From Sinorhizobium terangae (lineage in GTDB: Bacteria > Pseudomonadota > Alphaproteobacteria > Rhizobiales > Rhizobiaceae), in NCBI RefSeq assembly GCF_009601505.1, contig NZ_WITC01000085.1:145992-209991 (forward strand): a stretch of 64,000 nucleotides of DNA. Reading direction: 5' to 3'. Below, in pieces: positions 36,677-44,740 of the stretch; position 1 is the stretch's first letter, and each line of letters begins with the position of its first letter. Under the pieces are notes generated by a model. The model was not told the origin of the DNA, made no database searches, and was given only the letters and a program-made list of their open reading frames with translations. Position numbers and translations under genes: made by a program.

Positions 36677-37585
36677 TCAAAAATTCCAGTTGCGCGCCTT
36701 GGCAACGATATAGTCACGGAAGACTTTCAGCTTCGCTGCATTCTTCATTTCGTCCGGATAGCAGAAATAGGTGTCGAAAGAGGGGATATCCGCGCTGATC
36801 GGGAGCTGAATGAGCCCCGGGTCGCGGCCGACGATGTAGTCGGGAAGCATGGCAATGCCGATTCCGAGCAGGCAGGCGCGCTTGATCGAGGTCTGGCTGT
36901 TGATCTGCAAATGCGAGATCCGCGGATTGTCGTGATCGCGTCCGGCGATCTCCAGCCAGTTCACATCGAGCAGGTAGTTTGGCGCGGGCTCACCGAAGGT
37001 GATGATCCGATGATTGTCCAGATCCTCGACGGACTGGGGCTCACCGTGTTTGTTGATGTAGGAGGGGGCGGCATACACATGCATGTGCACCGTGAAAAGC
37101 TTGCGCTGGATCAGATCCGACTGCTGCGGCTGGCGCAGCCGGATCGCGCAATCGGCGTGCCGCATGTTCACATCGAGCTCTTCATTGTCGAGAATGAGCT
37201 GGACTTGCACGTCGGGGTGCAGCGACATGAACTCTTGAACCTTGTCGGTCAACCAGCCCTGGCCAAGGCCGACCGTGGTGGTGATGCGCAGTTTGCCGGT
37301 CGGTTTGTCGGTCGTCTCGGTCAGTTGCACCTTGACGCTCTCAAGCTTCATCAGCACCTCGTGCGCAGTGCGGTATAGAATCTCACCCTGTTCTGTGAGA
37401 ATCAGACCGCGCGCGTGGCGATGAAAGAGCTTGATGCCGACGTCCTGTTCGAGCGAACTGACCTGACGGCTAATGGCCGATTGCGAAAGATGGAGTTTGT
37501 CTGCCGCATGCGTGAACGAGCCTGCCTCGGCCGCCGCATGAAATATGCGCAGTTTATCCCAGTCTAACGACATGAATGCCCCCAT
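36677..37585 (-). CDS. lsrB: LysR-type regulator LsrB/VtlR
   Basis: 302 aa from ATG 37585 (MGAFMSLDWDKLRIFHAAAEAG), with GGGAG 9 nt upstream; Met at 37573 is an alternative. HTH THAADKLHLSQSAISRQVSSLE lies near 25-46. LsrB in Sinorhizobium meliloti controls LPS genes, redox balance and symbiosis, and its cysteines sense oxidation; three cysteines are seen here (146, 238, 275 in this numbering). Gene order lsrB-trxB with the lps cluster matches that locus. Its stop lies about 200 bp from the AbcR sRNA genes, all on one strand. Confidence 0.92.
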   Translation of the reverse strand: MGAFMSLDWDKLRIFHAAAEAGSFTHAADKLHLSQSAISRQVSSLEQDVGIKLFHRHARGLILTEQGEILYRTAHEVLMKLESVKVQLTETTDKPTGKLRITTTVGLGQGWLTDKVQEFMSLHPDVQVQLILDNEELDVNMRHADCAIRLRQPQQSDLIQRKLFTVHMHVYAAPSYINKHGEPQSVEDLDNHRIITFGEPAPNYLLDVNWLEIAGRDHDNPRISHLQINSQTSIKRACLLGIGIAMLPDYIVGRDPGLIQLPISADIPSFDTYFCYPDEMKNAAKLKVFRDYIVAKARNWNF

Positions 37586-37692
37586 AAACGACCACTCCCG
37601 GGGAACTGTGTAATCGTCCTCCGGTTGTGGCTGATGCATCTGTTCCCACGCGAGACGCGGCGCCTTGCGGCGCGCGCCCCGATTCGCAGCTT

Positions 37693-38667
37693 CTATTCGG
37701 CTGCAATTGCGACGGGCATATGACCCGCCAGATATTTCTCCGCCTCGAGCGCCGCCATGCAGCCCATGCCGGCGGCCGTGACTGCCTGGCGATAGACGTC
37801 GTCGGTGACATCACCGGCAGCAAACACGCCTGCGACATCGGTTGCCGTCGAGTCCGGTGCGGTCCAGAGATAGCCGTTCGGCTTCTGGCGAAGCTTGCCC
37901 TTGAACAACTCCACCGCCGGCGCATGGCCAATCGCGACGAAAACACCATCGGTCACCATGTCCGTGGTTTCGCCGGTCTTGGTATTGCGAAGCTTCACGC
38001 CGTTGACCGAAGCAGGCATCGGCGGCTTTGCGGGCGTGCCGAGATATTCGACGACCTCGTGGTCCCAGATGACCTTCACGTTCGGCTTGGCGAAAAGACG
38101 CTCCTGAAGGATCTTTTCCGCCCTGAATGCGTCGCGGCGGTGAACGACGGTGACGGTCTTTGCCAGGTTCGAAAGGTAGAGCGCTTCTTCCACGGCGGAA
38201 TTGCCGCCGCCGACGACGATCACATCCTTGTTCCGATAGAAGAAGCCATCGCAGGTGGCGCATGCCGAAACCCCGAAGCCCATGAAGGTCGGCTCCGTTT
38301 CGATGCCCAGCCACTTCGCCTTGGCGCCGGTAGCAATGATCAATGCGTCCGTGGTCCAGTCGTTACCGCTATCGGTCTTGATGCGAAAGGGACGGACGGA
38401 AAGATCGACATCGGTAACGAGGTCATTGACGATCTCCGCGCCGACGTGCGTCGCCTGCTTCAGCATCTGTTCCATCATCCAGGGGCCCTGGACCGGATCG
38501 GCGTAGCCGGGATAATTCTCCACGTCGGTGGTGATCATCAATTGGCCACCCTGTTCCATACCTGCGATCAGCACCGGCGACAGCATGGCGCGTGCCGTAT
38601 AGATCGCCGCAGTATAGCCAGCAGGGCCGGAGCCGATAATCAGCACTTTGGTATGGCGGGCGGTCAT
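37693..38667 (-). CDS. trxB: thioredoxin-disulfide reductase
   Basis: FAD enzyme passing electrons from NADPH to thioredoxin. 324 aa from ATG 38667 (MTARHTKVLIIG), with AAGGA 7 nt upstream; the longer frame is unsupported. FAD site GSGPAG (12-17), redox pair CATC (Cys136/Cys139) and NADPH site GGGNSAVEEA are all present, with the C-terminal FAD motif VFAAGDV. Located 107 bp upstream of lsrB on the same strand, so the two may share a transcript, fitting the redox role of LsrB. Confidence 0.97.
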   Translation of the reverse strand: MTARHTKVLIIGSGPAGYTAAIYTARAMLSPVLIAGMEQGGQLMITTDVENYPGYADPVQGPWMMEQMLKQATHVGAEIVNDLVTDVDLSVRPFRIKTDSGNDWTTDALIIATGAKAKWLGIETEPTFMGFGVSACATCDGFFYRNKDVIVVGGGNSAVEEALYLSNLAKTVTVVHRRDAFRAEKILQERLFAKPNVKVIWDHEVVEYLGTPAKPPMPASVNGVKLRNTKTGETTDMVTDGVFVAIGHAPAVELFKGKLRQKPNGYLWTAPDSTATDVAGVFAAGDVTDDVYRQAVTAAGMGCMAALEAEKYLAGHMPVAIAAE

Positions 38668-39203
38668 GAACGTGTCCTTGAAAGGCCGGAGAGCCGAGGC
38701 AGCATTATCCGGTTCCGTGGTTATTGGCAAAATATTGCCTTACTTTAGGTATTCACCGCTCGTACTTTCAAGGGTGCGGCCGCCGATACACACAAGTGCT
38801 TGGGGCAGGGGCAGCGTTTTGGCACCAGATCGGGCATTTTTGCATCGTTTTCGACGCATCGGCCGACCACGGTGTGCGATTCCGCCGCAACGGCAATCCG
38901 CTGTGTTTGCGCCGCCACCGTCCTGAAGGCGCAGCCCGAAGGTTTTTGTGCATGCGGCAGTGAGTGCTCTCGTTTTGGCGTCACGTTGCATGCTACTCAC
39001 CGGAGCGAAATTAGCCGCTTGCAGGAACGGCGGACCTGTCGCATTCGTGGCGACGGCGCTATCGTCCGCTTGCAGCTTGAAGCGGCGATTGGCGCTACAT
39101 TCGTCAGGGCAGTTGCGGCGGGGACGGCCCGATACTGTCGACGATCCTGCTGGCGGGCATATAAGGCCTCCTCGCCAAGGCCGACAATTGGGGATGCTAG
39201 GCA
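38668..39203. other. 536-bp divergent region trxB/lrp without a gene
   Basis: Overlapping frames exist on both strands (38740-39204 minus, 38800-39240 plus), but neither has a ribosome site, domain or natural composition. Promoters for trxB and lrp must lie here. No known RNA or repeat was recognised. Confidence 0.4.
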
Positions 39204-39674
39204 ATGGTCATACGCGTCGAGCTCGATGCCATCGATATGAAAATACTGCGCGAACTGCAGAGCAACGGCCGGATGACGAATGTCGAGCTCGCCGAGCGCG
39301 TGGGCATCTCGGCGCCTCCTTGTCTGCGCCGCGTCCGTAAGCTGGAGGAATCAGGTGTCATTCGCGGCTACCGCGCATTGCTCAACGCGTCGGCGCTCGG
39401 CTACGACCTCGTTGCCTTCTGTATGGTCGGCCTCAAGCATCAATCGGATGCGAATCTCAAAGCATTCGCCGCCCGCACCGCATCATGGCCGCTCGTCCGC
39501 GAGGCCTGGATGGTCTCGGGCGAATCCGACTTTCTGCTGCAGTGCGTAGCCGAGAACCTTGCGAGCTTCCAGGATTTCGTTATTGAGGAACTGACGGCAA
39601 CCGACAATGTCGACACGGTACGCACGATGCTGACGATCCGCCAGGTGAAGGACGCGTGCCAGGTGGAAATCTAG
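39204..39674 (+). CDS. lrp: Lrp/AsnC-family regulator
   Basis: 156 aa. N-terminal HTH (LDAIDMKILRELQSNGRMTN, then VELAERVGISAPPCLRRVRKLE) and a C-terminal RAM effector domain ending LTIRQVKDACQVEI, the leucine-responsive regulator layout. ATG 39204 follows GGGGAT by 8 nt. It precedes the lps core genes by 143 bp, as in the S. meliloti locus where this gene is called lrp3, and may regulate them. Confidence 0.92.
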   Translation: MVIRVELDAIDMKILRELQSNGRMTNVELAERVGISAPPCLRRVRKLEESGVIRGYRALLNASALGYDLVAFCMVGLKHQSDANLKAFAARTASWPLVREAWMVSGESDFLLQCVAENLASFQDFVIEELTATDNVDTVRTMLTIRQVKDACQVEI

Positions 39675-39817
39675 CCGTGCGGCCGGCGTTCGCCTCGTTC
39701 AGCCTGCGGCCCCTGTAGGAAATTGCTCGTGAAAACATGCTCCCCATCGGGGAAAATGCCGGAATGTTTCGTAAGCTGGCGCGGCTCGTTTCGCAAACAG
39801 CTTGAAAAGGCATCGGC

Positions 39818-40630
39818 GTGACCTCCAAGCTTCCGCTTTCCGCTTTCATCATCTGCCTCAATGAAGAAGGCTATCTGGGCAATTGCATCGAAAGCCTCGA
39901 TCAATGCGCCGAGATCGTCATCGTCGATTCGGGCTCGACCGACGGCACGGCGGCTCTGGTGCAGTCCTATATCGACAGGGGCTGGCCGATCCGATTCCTG
40001 TATGAGCCGTGGCGCGGCTATGCAGGACAGAAGCAGTTCGCGCTCGAGCAATGCAGCCAGCCTTGGTGCTTCAATATCGATGCGGACGAAAGGCTGGATG
40101 CGCCGCTGCGCAAGCTTTTGCCGGAGCTTCTCCAAGCCCCAGCGGACACGGTGGGATGGCGCGTTGCGCGACGACCTTACCTTATCGGCTACGGCTATAC
40201 ACCTACAAAGGTGCATGAGCGGCGGAACCTGCGCCTGATCCGCGGAGGCAGGGGGCGATACGATCTCAGTCAGAAGGTACATGAAGGAATCGTACCGGAC
40301 GGCAAGGTCGAGAACGCCCGCTCCGGAAGCCTTCTTCATTTCCGGCCGCTGTTGATGGATGAGCAGATCCTTAAGGAAAACAAGTACTCGAGCCTGAAAG
40401 CCGACCAGCAGTTTGAAGCAGGCAAGCCGCCCAGGTCCTACAAGCTCGTCTTCGGTCCACCGCTTTATTTCTTTCGCCTCTATTTTCGCAACGGCCTTTG
40501 GCGCTGCGGCCTGTCGGGCTTCATCGAGGCCATGACAGGCGCTGTCTATTCTTTTCTGACGGCGGCCAAGATGTATCAAAGGCACGCGCTCAAGGCACGG
40601 CCGAATACCGACGACGCGCTTTCCCACTAG
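39818..40630 (+). CDS. lpsC: LPS core glycosyltransferase family 2 (LpsC)
   Basis: 270 aa, GTG start at 39818 with AAAGG 8-9 nt upstream. GT2 fold: nucleotide-sugar motif VDSGSTDGT (36-44) and NIDADERLD (86-94), where the DxD-like acids bind the metal. Resembles WaaE/KdtX-type core beta-glucosyltransferases. A hydrophobic C-terminal segment (LYFFRLYFRNGLWRCGLSGF) could bind the membrane. First of three codirectional core genes, lpsC-lpsD-lpsE. Confidence 0.88.
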   Translation: MTSKLPLSAFIICLNEEGYLGNCIESLDQCAEIVIVDSGSTDGTAALVQSYIDRGWPIRFLYEPWRGYAGQKQFALEQCSQPWCFNIDADERLDAPLRKLLPELLQAPADTVGWRVARRPYLIGYGYTPTKVHERRNLRLIRGGRGRYDLSQKVHEGIVPDGKVENARSGSLLHFRPLLMDEQILKENKYSSLKADQQFEAGKPPRSYKLVFGPPLYFFRLYFRNGLWRCGLSGFIEAMTGAVYSFLTAAKMYQRHALKARPNTDDALSH

Positions 40631-40672
40631 CGCCATTCCGGGAAGGGTGATCCAAGCCTCGAAAGGTAACCC

Positions 40673-41698
40673 ATGAAGGTCATGCATATTCATTTCGGCA
40701 AGGAAGGCGGAGCAGAACGATTCTTCGTCAACCTCATCAATGCCCTGTATGACAGGGGCGTCGAACAACGCGTGCTCATCCGGCCCGACCGCAGTTGGCG
40801 CAAGGATATCGAAGGCAGTGCGACGGTTTACGAAGGTATCTTCCGCAGAATATCGCTTTCGCGCTTCCTTCTGCATTGGCGGATGCGGCGCATTCTTCGC
40901 GAATTCCGGCCCGACGTCATCATGGCATGGCAATTGCGGGCAAGCCGTTTCATGCCGGCATACAAGGGCGCCCTGCGCATATCTCGCCTCGGCGATTATC
41001 CCGAGCATCTCGGCTACTATACCAATGTGGAGACGCTGGTTTGCATCACCCCGGACATGGCCGCGAAGGTTCGCGAGCTCGGATGGAAGCGCGGGATCGA
41101 AGTCATTGCGAACTTCACCCGCGCGATACCGGTCGCTCCAATCGCACGCGACGAGATGCAGACACCGGCGGACGCATTCGTAGTCGTCGGCATGGGTCGG
41201 TTCGTCAGGCGCAAGGGTTTCGACGGGCTTATCCGTGCGATCGAGAAGGTCGATGGCGCCCACCTTTGGCTCGTCGGAGATGGGCCGGAGCGTGAGCGGC
41301 TCGAGGGCCTGACGGACGAGTTGGGCCTTCGCGACCGCGTCCGGTTCACGGGCTGGCAGACCAACGCCTACGGCTATCTCGCTGCCGGTGACGTCTTCGT
41401 CATCAATTCTTCGCATGAGCCGCTCGGCAACGTCTGCTTCGAGGGCTGGGGCGCCGGGAAGGCGACGATCTCATCGCGCGCGGAGGGGCCGTCCTGGGTG
41501 ATGACGGACGAAGTCGACGCGCTGATGGTGGACCGCGGCGACGACGACGGCCTGGCAAACGCAATCCGTCGACTACGCGACGATCCGGAGCTTCGGGAAA
41601 GATTGAGTGTCGGCGGCCGCGAAACATTGCGCACGCGCTTTTCCGAGCAGGCGATCACCGACGCCTATCTCGAACTCTTCTCCAGGGGCGCAGAGTAA
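40673..41698 (+). CDS. lpsD: LPS core glycosyltransferase family 4 (LpsD)
   Basis: 341 aa GT4 transferase with GT-B fold. It begins MKVMHIHFGKEGGAERFFVN, where the Gly-rich start binds the acceptor. The donor-binding part shows VVGMGRFVRRKGFDGLI and the EPLGNVCFEGWGAGKATISS segment, equivalent to the E-x7-E motif of GT4 enzymes. AAAGG lies 6 nt before the ATG. Paralogous along its full length to the next gene, lpsE, from which it is separated by 3 bp. Confidence 0.9.
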   Translation: MKVMHIHFGKEGGAERFFVNLINALYDRGVEQRVLIRPDRSWRKDIEGSATVYEGIFRRISLSRFLLHWRMRRILREFRPDVIMAWQLRASRFMPAYKGALRISRLGDYPEHLGYYTNVETLVCITPDMAAKVRELGWKRGIEVIANFTRAIPVAPIARDEMQTPADAFVVVGMGRFVRRKGFDGLIRAIEKVDGAHLWLVGDGPERERLEGLTDELGLRDRVRFTGWQTNAYGYLAAGDVFVINSSHEPLGNVCFEGWGAGKATISSRAEGPSWVMTDEVDALMVDRGDDDGLANAIRRLRDDPELRERLSVGGRETLRTRFSEQAITDAYLELFSRGAE

Positions 41699-41701
41699 GC
41701 A

Positions 41702-42724
41702 ATGAAGATCATGCACTTCCATTTCGGCAAGGATGGCGGCGCCGAGCGTTTCTTCGTCCATCTCGTCAACGCGCTTGCCGAGCGCGGTGTGAAGCAGACG
41801 GCCGTCATCCGACCGCAGCGTATCTGGCGCCCGGAGATCGAAGGCGCAACCAGGATTGTGGAAAGCCATTTCCGAAACCTGTCGCTCGATCGCCTGCTCC
41901 TGCCGCGCAGGGTGATGCACATGGCAAGGCGCGACCGGCCGGACGCGCTGATGGCTTGGGCACCACGCGCCAGCGAACTGATGCCGGCCTACAAGGGCTG
42001 CATCAAGATTTCCCGGCTCGGCGACTATCCGCCACGCCTCGACTATTTTCGCAACACCGACTGCCTCGTCTGCAATACGCCCGGCATTGCCGGACATGTT
42101 CGCAAGCTCGGCTGGAAGCGGGAGATCGAGATCATCTCGAACTTCACCAACACCGACCGCGTCGAACCAGTCAGTCGGGCAACGCTCGACACGCCGGAGG
42201 AAGCTCCGGTCGTCATGTCGATGGGGCGCTTTGTCGAACGCAAGGGTTTCCATACATTGATCCAGGCGATCGCCAAAGTGCCCGGCGCTTACCTTTGGCT
42301 GCTCGGTGATGGTGAAGAGCGGGACAACCTTCAAAAGCTCGCAACCGATCTCGGTGTCGCCGCCCGTGTGCGCTTCGCCGGATGGCAGAAGGACACGAGG
42401 CCCTTCCTTGCGGCAGCCGATATTTTCGTGATGGCTTCGAGCCACGAGCCACTCGGCAATGTCATTCTCGAGGCGTGGGCGCAAGGAACACCGGTCGTCT
42501 CAAGCCGGTCCGAGGGGCCGCAGTGGTTCATGCGCGATGGGGAAAACGGTCTGATGGTCGATATCGGCGATGAGGACGGCTTCGCGCATGCGGTCGAGCG
42601 GATCGTCAGCGACGATGCGCTGCGCGCAAGCCTTGCCGAGCGCGGGCACCAGACTCTGATGAGTCAATTTTCCAAAGAGGCCATTACGGACGCCTACCTG
42701 AAGCTTTTCGGCTCAAAGCGGTAG
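41702..42724 (+). CDS. lpsE: LPS core glycosyltransferase family 4 (LpsE)
   Basis: 340 aa GT4 transferase, beginning MKIMHFHFGKDGGAERFFVH and so nearly the same start as LpsD. The donor site shows VVMSMGRFVERKGFHTLI and EPLGNVILEAWAQGTPVVSS. It starts 3 bp after the lpsD stop with only a weak ribosome site, so translation is probably coupled. Convergent with lpsB (15-bp gap). The sugar specificity cannot be read from sequence. Confidence 0.9.
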   Translation: MKIMHFHFGKDGGAERFFVHLVNALAERGVKQTAVIRPQRIWRPEIEGATRIVESHFRNLSLDRLLLPRRVMHMARRDRPDALMAWAPRASELMPAYKGCIKISRLGDYPPRLDYFRNTDCLVCNTPGIAGHVRKLGWKREIEIISNFTNTDRVEPVSRATLDTPEEAPVVMSMGRFVERKGFHTLIQAIAKVPGAYLWLLGDGEERDNLQKLATDLGVAARVRFAGWQKDTRPFLAAADIFVMASSHEPLGNVILEAWAQGTPVVSSRSEGPQWFMRDGENGLMVDIGDEDGFAHAVERIVSDDALRASLAERGHQTLMSQFSKEAITDAYLKLFGSKR

Positions 42725-42739
42725 TCTTTTCTATGTCGC

Positions 42740-43795
42740 TCAGCGCATGAGTTTTTCGTAGATGGCGCCTATTGCCCGCGCTTCGCCCTCAATCGCGAAG
42801 CTCTTCGAGGTCCACGAAAGGCCGTTGGCGGCAGCGGCCGACAATCTCGGCAGGTCATCCATGAAAGCGGCCGCACCATCGACCATGGCGTCCAAATCGT
42901 CGGCTGCAATGATGACGCCCGTTTCCTCGGTACCGCCGGCGATCAGTTCCGAGAAAGCACCGACGTCGGTTGCCACGACCGGAACACCGCTTGCCATGGC
43001 CTCCAATGGTGTCAGACCGAATCCCTCCCAGCGTTGCGGTGCGATGAAAAGGTCGAGCGCCCGGTACCAATCGGGGATGTTGGTGTGTTCTCCGACGAAG
43101 AGGATGCGATCTGCAAGGCCCGCCTTGGCAACCCGTTGCTTCAATTCCGCCTCGAAGGCGAGATGCTGTCCGGTCGCGCGCCCCGCAACGACCGCGCACC
43201 AGTCGGGGCGGCTGGGCAGGAGCGCAATCATGCTGTCTACGAAAAGATCCGTACCCTTCTGACGGCGCACGCGTCCGAAACAGCCAGCAATCTTCTTGCC
43301 AGAATCGAGCCCAAGTGCACGTTTTGCTTCCGCTTTGTCCGCCGCCGGGCGAAAGCGCCTGGTGTCTATGCCATGCAGTATCACGGTATTCGGCACCTGC
43401 AGATAGGCGGCTGTCTTGCCACTCGTCGCAATCACCGCATCCATCCTGCCGATAAGGAACTTGCTCCACCCCGTGTGCCGGCGCTGCGAGGCGGACGTGA
43501 AAACGATCCTGATTTTCATGCGCAGAAGATCGCGCAGGATGATCGCCGGCAGCATTTCAACATTGCGGCGCGCGTGCCAGACGCGGCAAGGCCGGCCCGC
43601 CGGGGCCTTCCACAGATGGATCAGATCCCGAAAGCGGATCGACGGCAACGTCGTTGGAAGGCCAGGGCCGAGAACCGCAATCTTCTGGCCGAGCGCACGC
43701 TGGATCGGAACGAGCTGTATGATCGTCGAAGTGACGCCGGAGAGGCGTTGCTTGAAATTGGGCGCAATGACCTCGATGTCCCGGATATCGGCCAC
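42740..43795 (-). CDS. lpsB: LPS core mannosyltransferase-type glycosyltransferase LpsB
   Basis: 351 aa from a GTG at 43795 ((M)ADIRDIEVIAPNFKQRLSG), with GAGGAG nine bases upstream. The frame extends 30 codons further, but that part is translated repeat DNA. GT4/GT-B features: HARRNVEMLPAIIL, AGCFGRVRRQKGTDLFV, and APQRWEGFGLTPLEAMASGVP with the donor-binding Glu pair. LpsB in S. meliloti is a broad-acting core transferase needed for normal LPS and symbiosis. The leader contains two tandem 18-19-bp repeats. Confidence 0.92.
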   Translation of the reverse strand: MADIRDIEVIAPNFKQRLSGVTSTIIQLVPIQRALGQKIAVLGPGLPTTLPSIRFRDLIHLWKAPAGRPCRVWHARRNVEMLPAIILRDLLRMKIRIVFTSASQRRHTGWSKFLIGRMDAVIATSGKTAAYLQVPNTVILHGIDTRRFRPAADKAEAKRALGLDSGKKIAGCFGRVRRQKGTDLFVDSMIALLPSRPDWCAVVAGRATGQHLAFEAELKQRVAKAGLADRILFVGEHTNIPDWYRALDLFIAPQRWEGFGLTPLEAMASGVPVVATDVGAFSELIAGGTEETGVIIAADDLDAMVDGAAAFMDDLPRLSAAAANGLSWTSKSFAIEGEARAIGAIYEKLMR

Positions 43796-43824
43796 GTGAG
43801 CGCACTCCTCGCACATGCGACAAT

Positions 43825-43862
43825 CATCATTTTGCAAAAGGGGCATCATTTGCAAAAGGGGG
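43825..43862. repeat. tandem 19/18-bp repeat in the lpsB leader
   Basis: CATCATTTTGCAAAAGGGG (43825-43843) is followed directly by a second near-identical copy, CATCATTTGCAAAAGGGGGG (43844-43862 and onward), one T shorter. Each holds the palindrome TTTTGCAAAA or TTTGCAAA. Located 30-67 bp upstream of the lpsB start, so it could be an operator. Confidence 0.6.
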
Positions 43863-43937
43863 GAAGGGGGCGGAGCGAGCCTCACGCCCCTTTAAGCGGG
43901 ATGAGCGCACTCCTCCCTTGGTAACTTCGGTCACGTA

Positions 43938-43956
43938 TTGGGTTACCACAACCCAA
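43938..43956 (-). other. stem-loop downstream of greA
   Basis: TTGGGTT (43938-43944) and AACCCAA (43950-43956) pair around ACCAC, 20 bp past the greA stop. No T-tract follows, so terminator function is doubtful. Confidence 0.4.
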
Positions 43957-43975
43957 ATCATGACGCCGGAGCCGT

Positions 43976-44452
43976 TCAGCCCCAGTGGATGGCGAGGATT
44001 TCGTAGGTCTTGGAGCCGCCGGGGGCGTTGACCTCGATCGAGTCGCCGACTTCCTTGCCGATCAGCGCACGGGCAATCGGAGAGGAAATCGAAATACGAC
44101 CCGCTTTGACGTCGGCTTCCTGGTCGCCGACGATCTGGTAGGTCTTTTCCTCTTCGGTGTCCTCGTCGACGAGCTTGACCTTGGCGCCGAACTTGATCTT
44201 CGACCCCGACATCTTGGAAAGATCGATGACCTCGGCGCGCGCGATCAGATCCTCGAGCTCGGTGATCCGGCCCTCGTTGTGGCTCTGCGCTTCCTTGGCA
44301 GCATGATATTCAGCGTTTTCCGACAAGTCGCCATGGGCGCGGGCCTCGGCGATCGCTTCGATGATTCGCGGGCGCTCTCCTTGCTGCCGCCAGCGCAGTT
44401 CTTCCTGCAGATTGGCGAATCCACCCTGTGTCATCGGCACTTTGTCGACCAT
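43976..44452 (-). CDS. greA: transcription elongation factor GreA
   Basis: Rescues backtracked RNA polymerase by stimulating transcript cleavage. 158 aa from ATG 44452 ([12 protein letters not shown]), with GAAGGAT 7 nt upstream; 61 extra upstream codons are unsupported. N-terminal coiled coil with the catalytic acidic tip [13 protein letters not shown], then the FKBP-like domain ending [15 protein letters not shown]. Lies upstream of lpsB on the same strand, 180 bp apart. Confidence 0.96.
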   Translation of the reverse strand: MVDKVPMTQGGFANLQEELRWRQQGERPRIIEAIAEARAHGDLSENAEYHAAKEAQSHNEGRITELEDLIARAEVIDLSKMSGSKIKFGAKVKLVDEDTEEEKTYQIVGDQEADVKAGRISISSPIARALIGKEVGDSIEVNAPGGSKTYEILAIHWG

Positions 44453-44678
44453 TTCATCATCCTTCATCAAACACGCGGCGCCACCTTTCGGCGGCGCCAA
44501 CGCAAAAGAAAACGGCCTCCGGCGCGCCAGCGTCGGAACCGTCCGAAACATCCGAACCGCACTTATAACAGAAACGGAAGTGCGAAAGCCAGATTTTTCG
44601 CGGCCCTCCCGAGGCGCCAAGAGGTGGAAGTACAACCGGAGCGATTGAACAACAAGCGCGGGTCACAAAGAAAACCTC

Positions 44679-44709
44679 TTTACCTCAACCGCGGTTGAGG
44701 TCGTATCAG
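44679..44709 (+). promoter_or_regulatory. SoxR/MerR-type promoter with palindromic operator
   Basis: TTTACC (44679-44684), a 19-bp spacer and TATCAG (44704-44709) frame a perfect palindrome CCTCAACCGCGGTTGAGG (44683-44700). Overlong spacers with the dyad between -35 and -10 are diagnostic of MerR-family activators. The outer half-sites CCTCAA/TTGAGG and the overall geometry equal those of the E. coli soxS promoter bound by SoxR. Drives the MFS gene at 44741. Confidence 0.75.
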
Positions 44710-44740
44710 TGCTGGTTCCATGAACGATGGAATCGGATCA

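Noticed and set aside
39671..41416. 581-codon minus-strand frame over lpsC and lpsD
   Set aside because: Antisense to two clear glycosyltransferase genes and without homology features.
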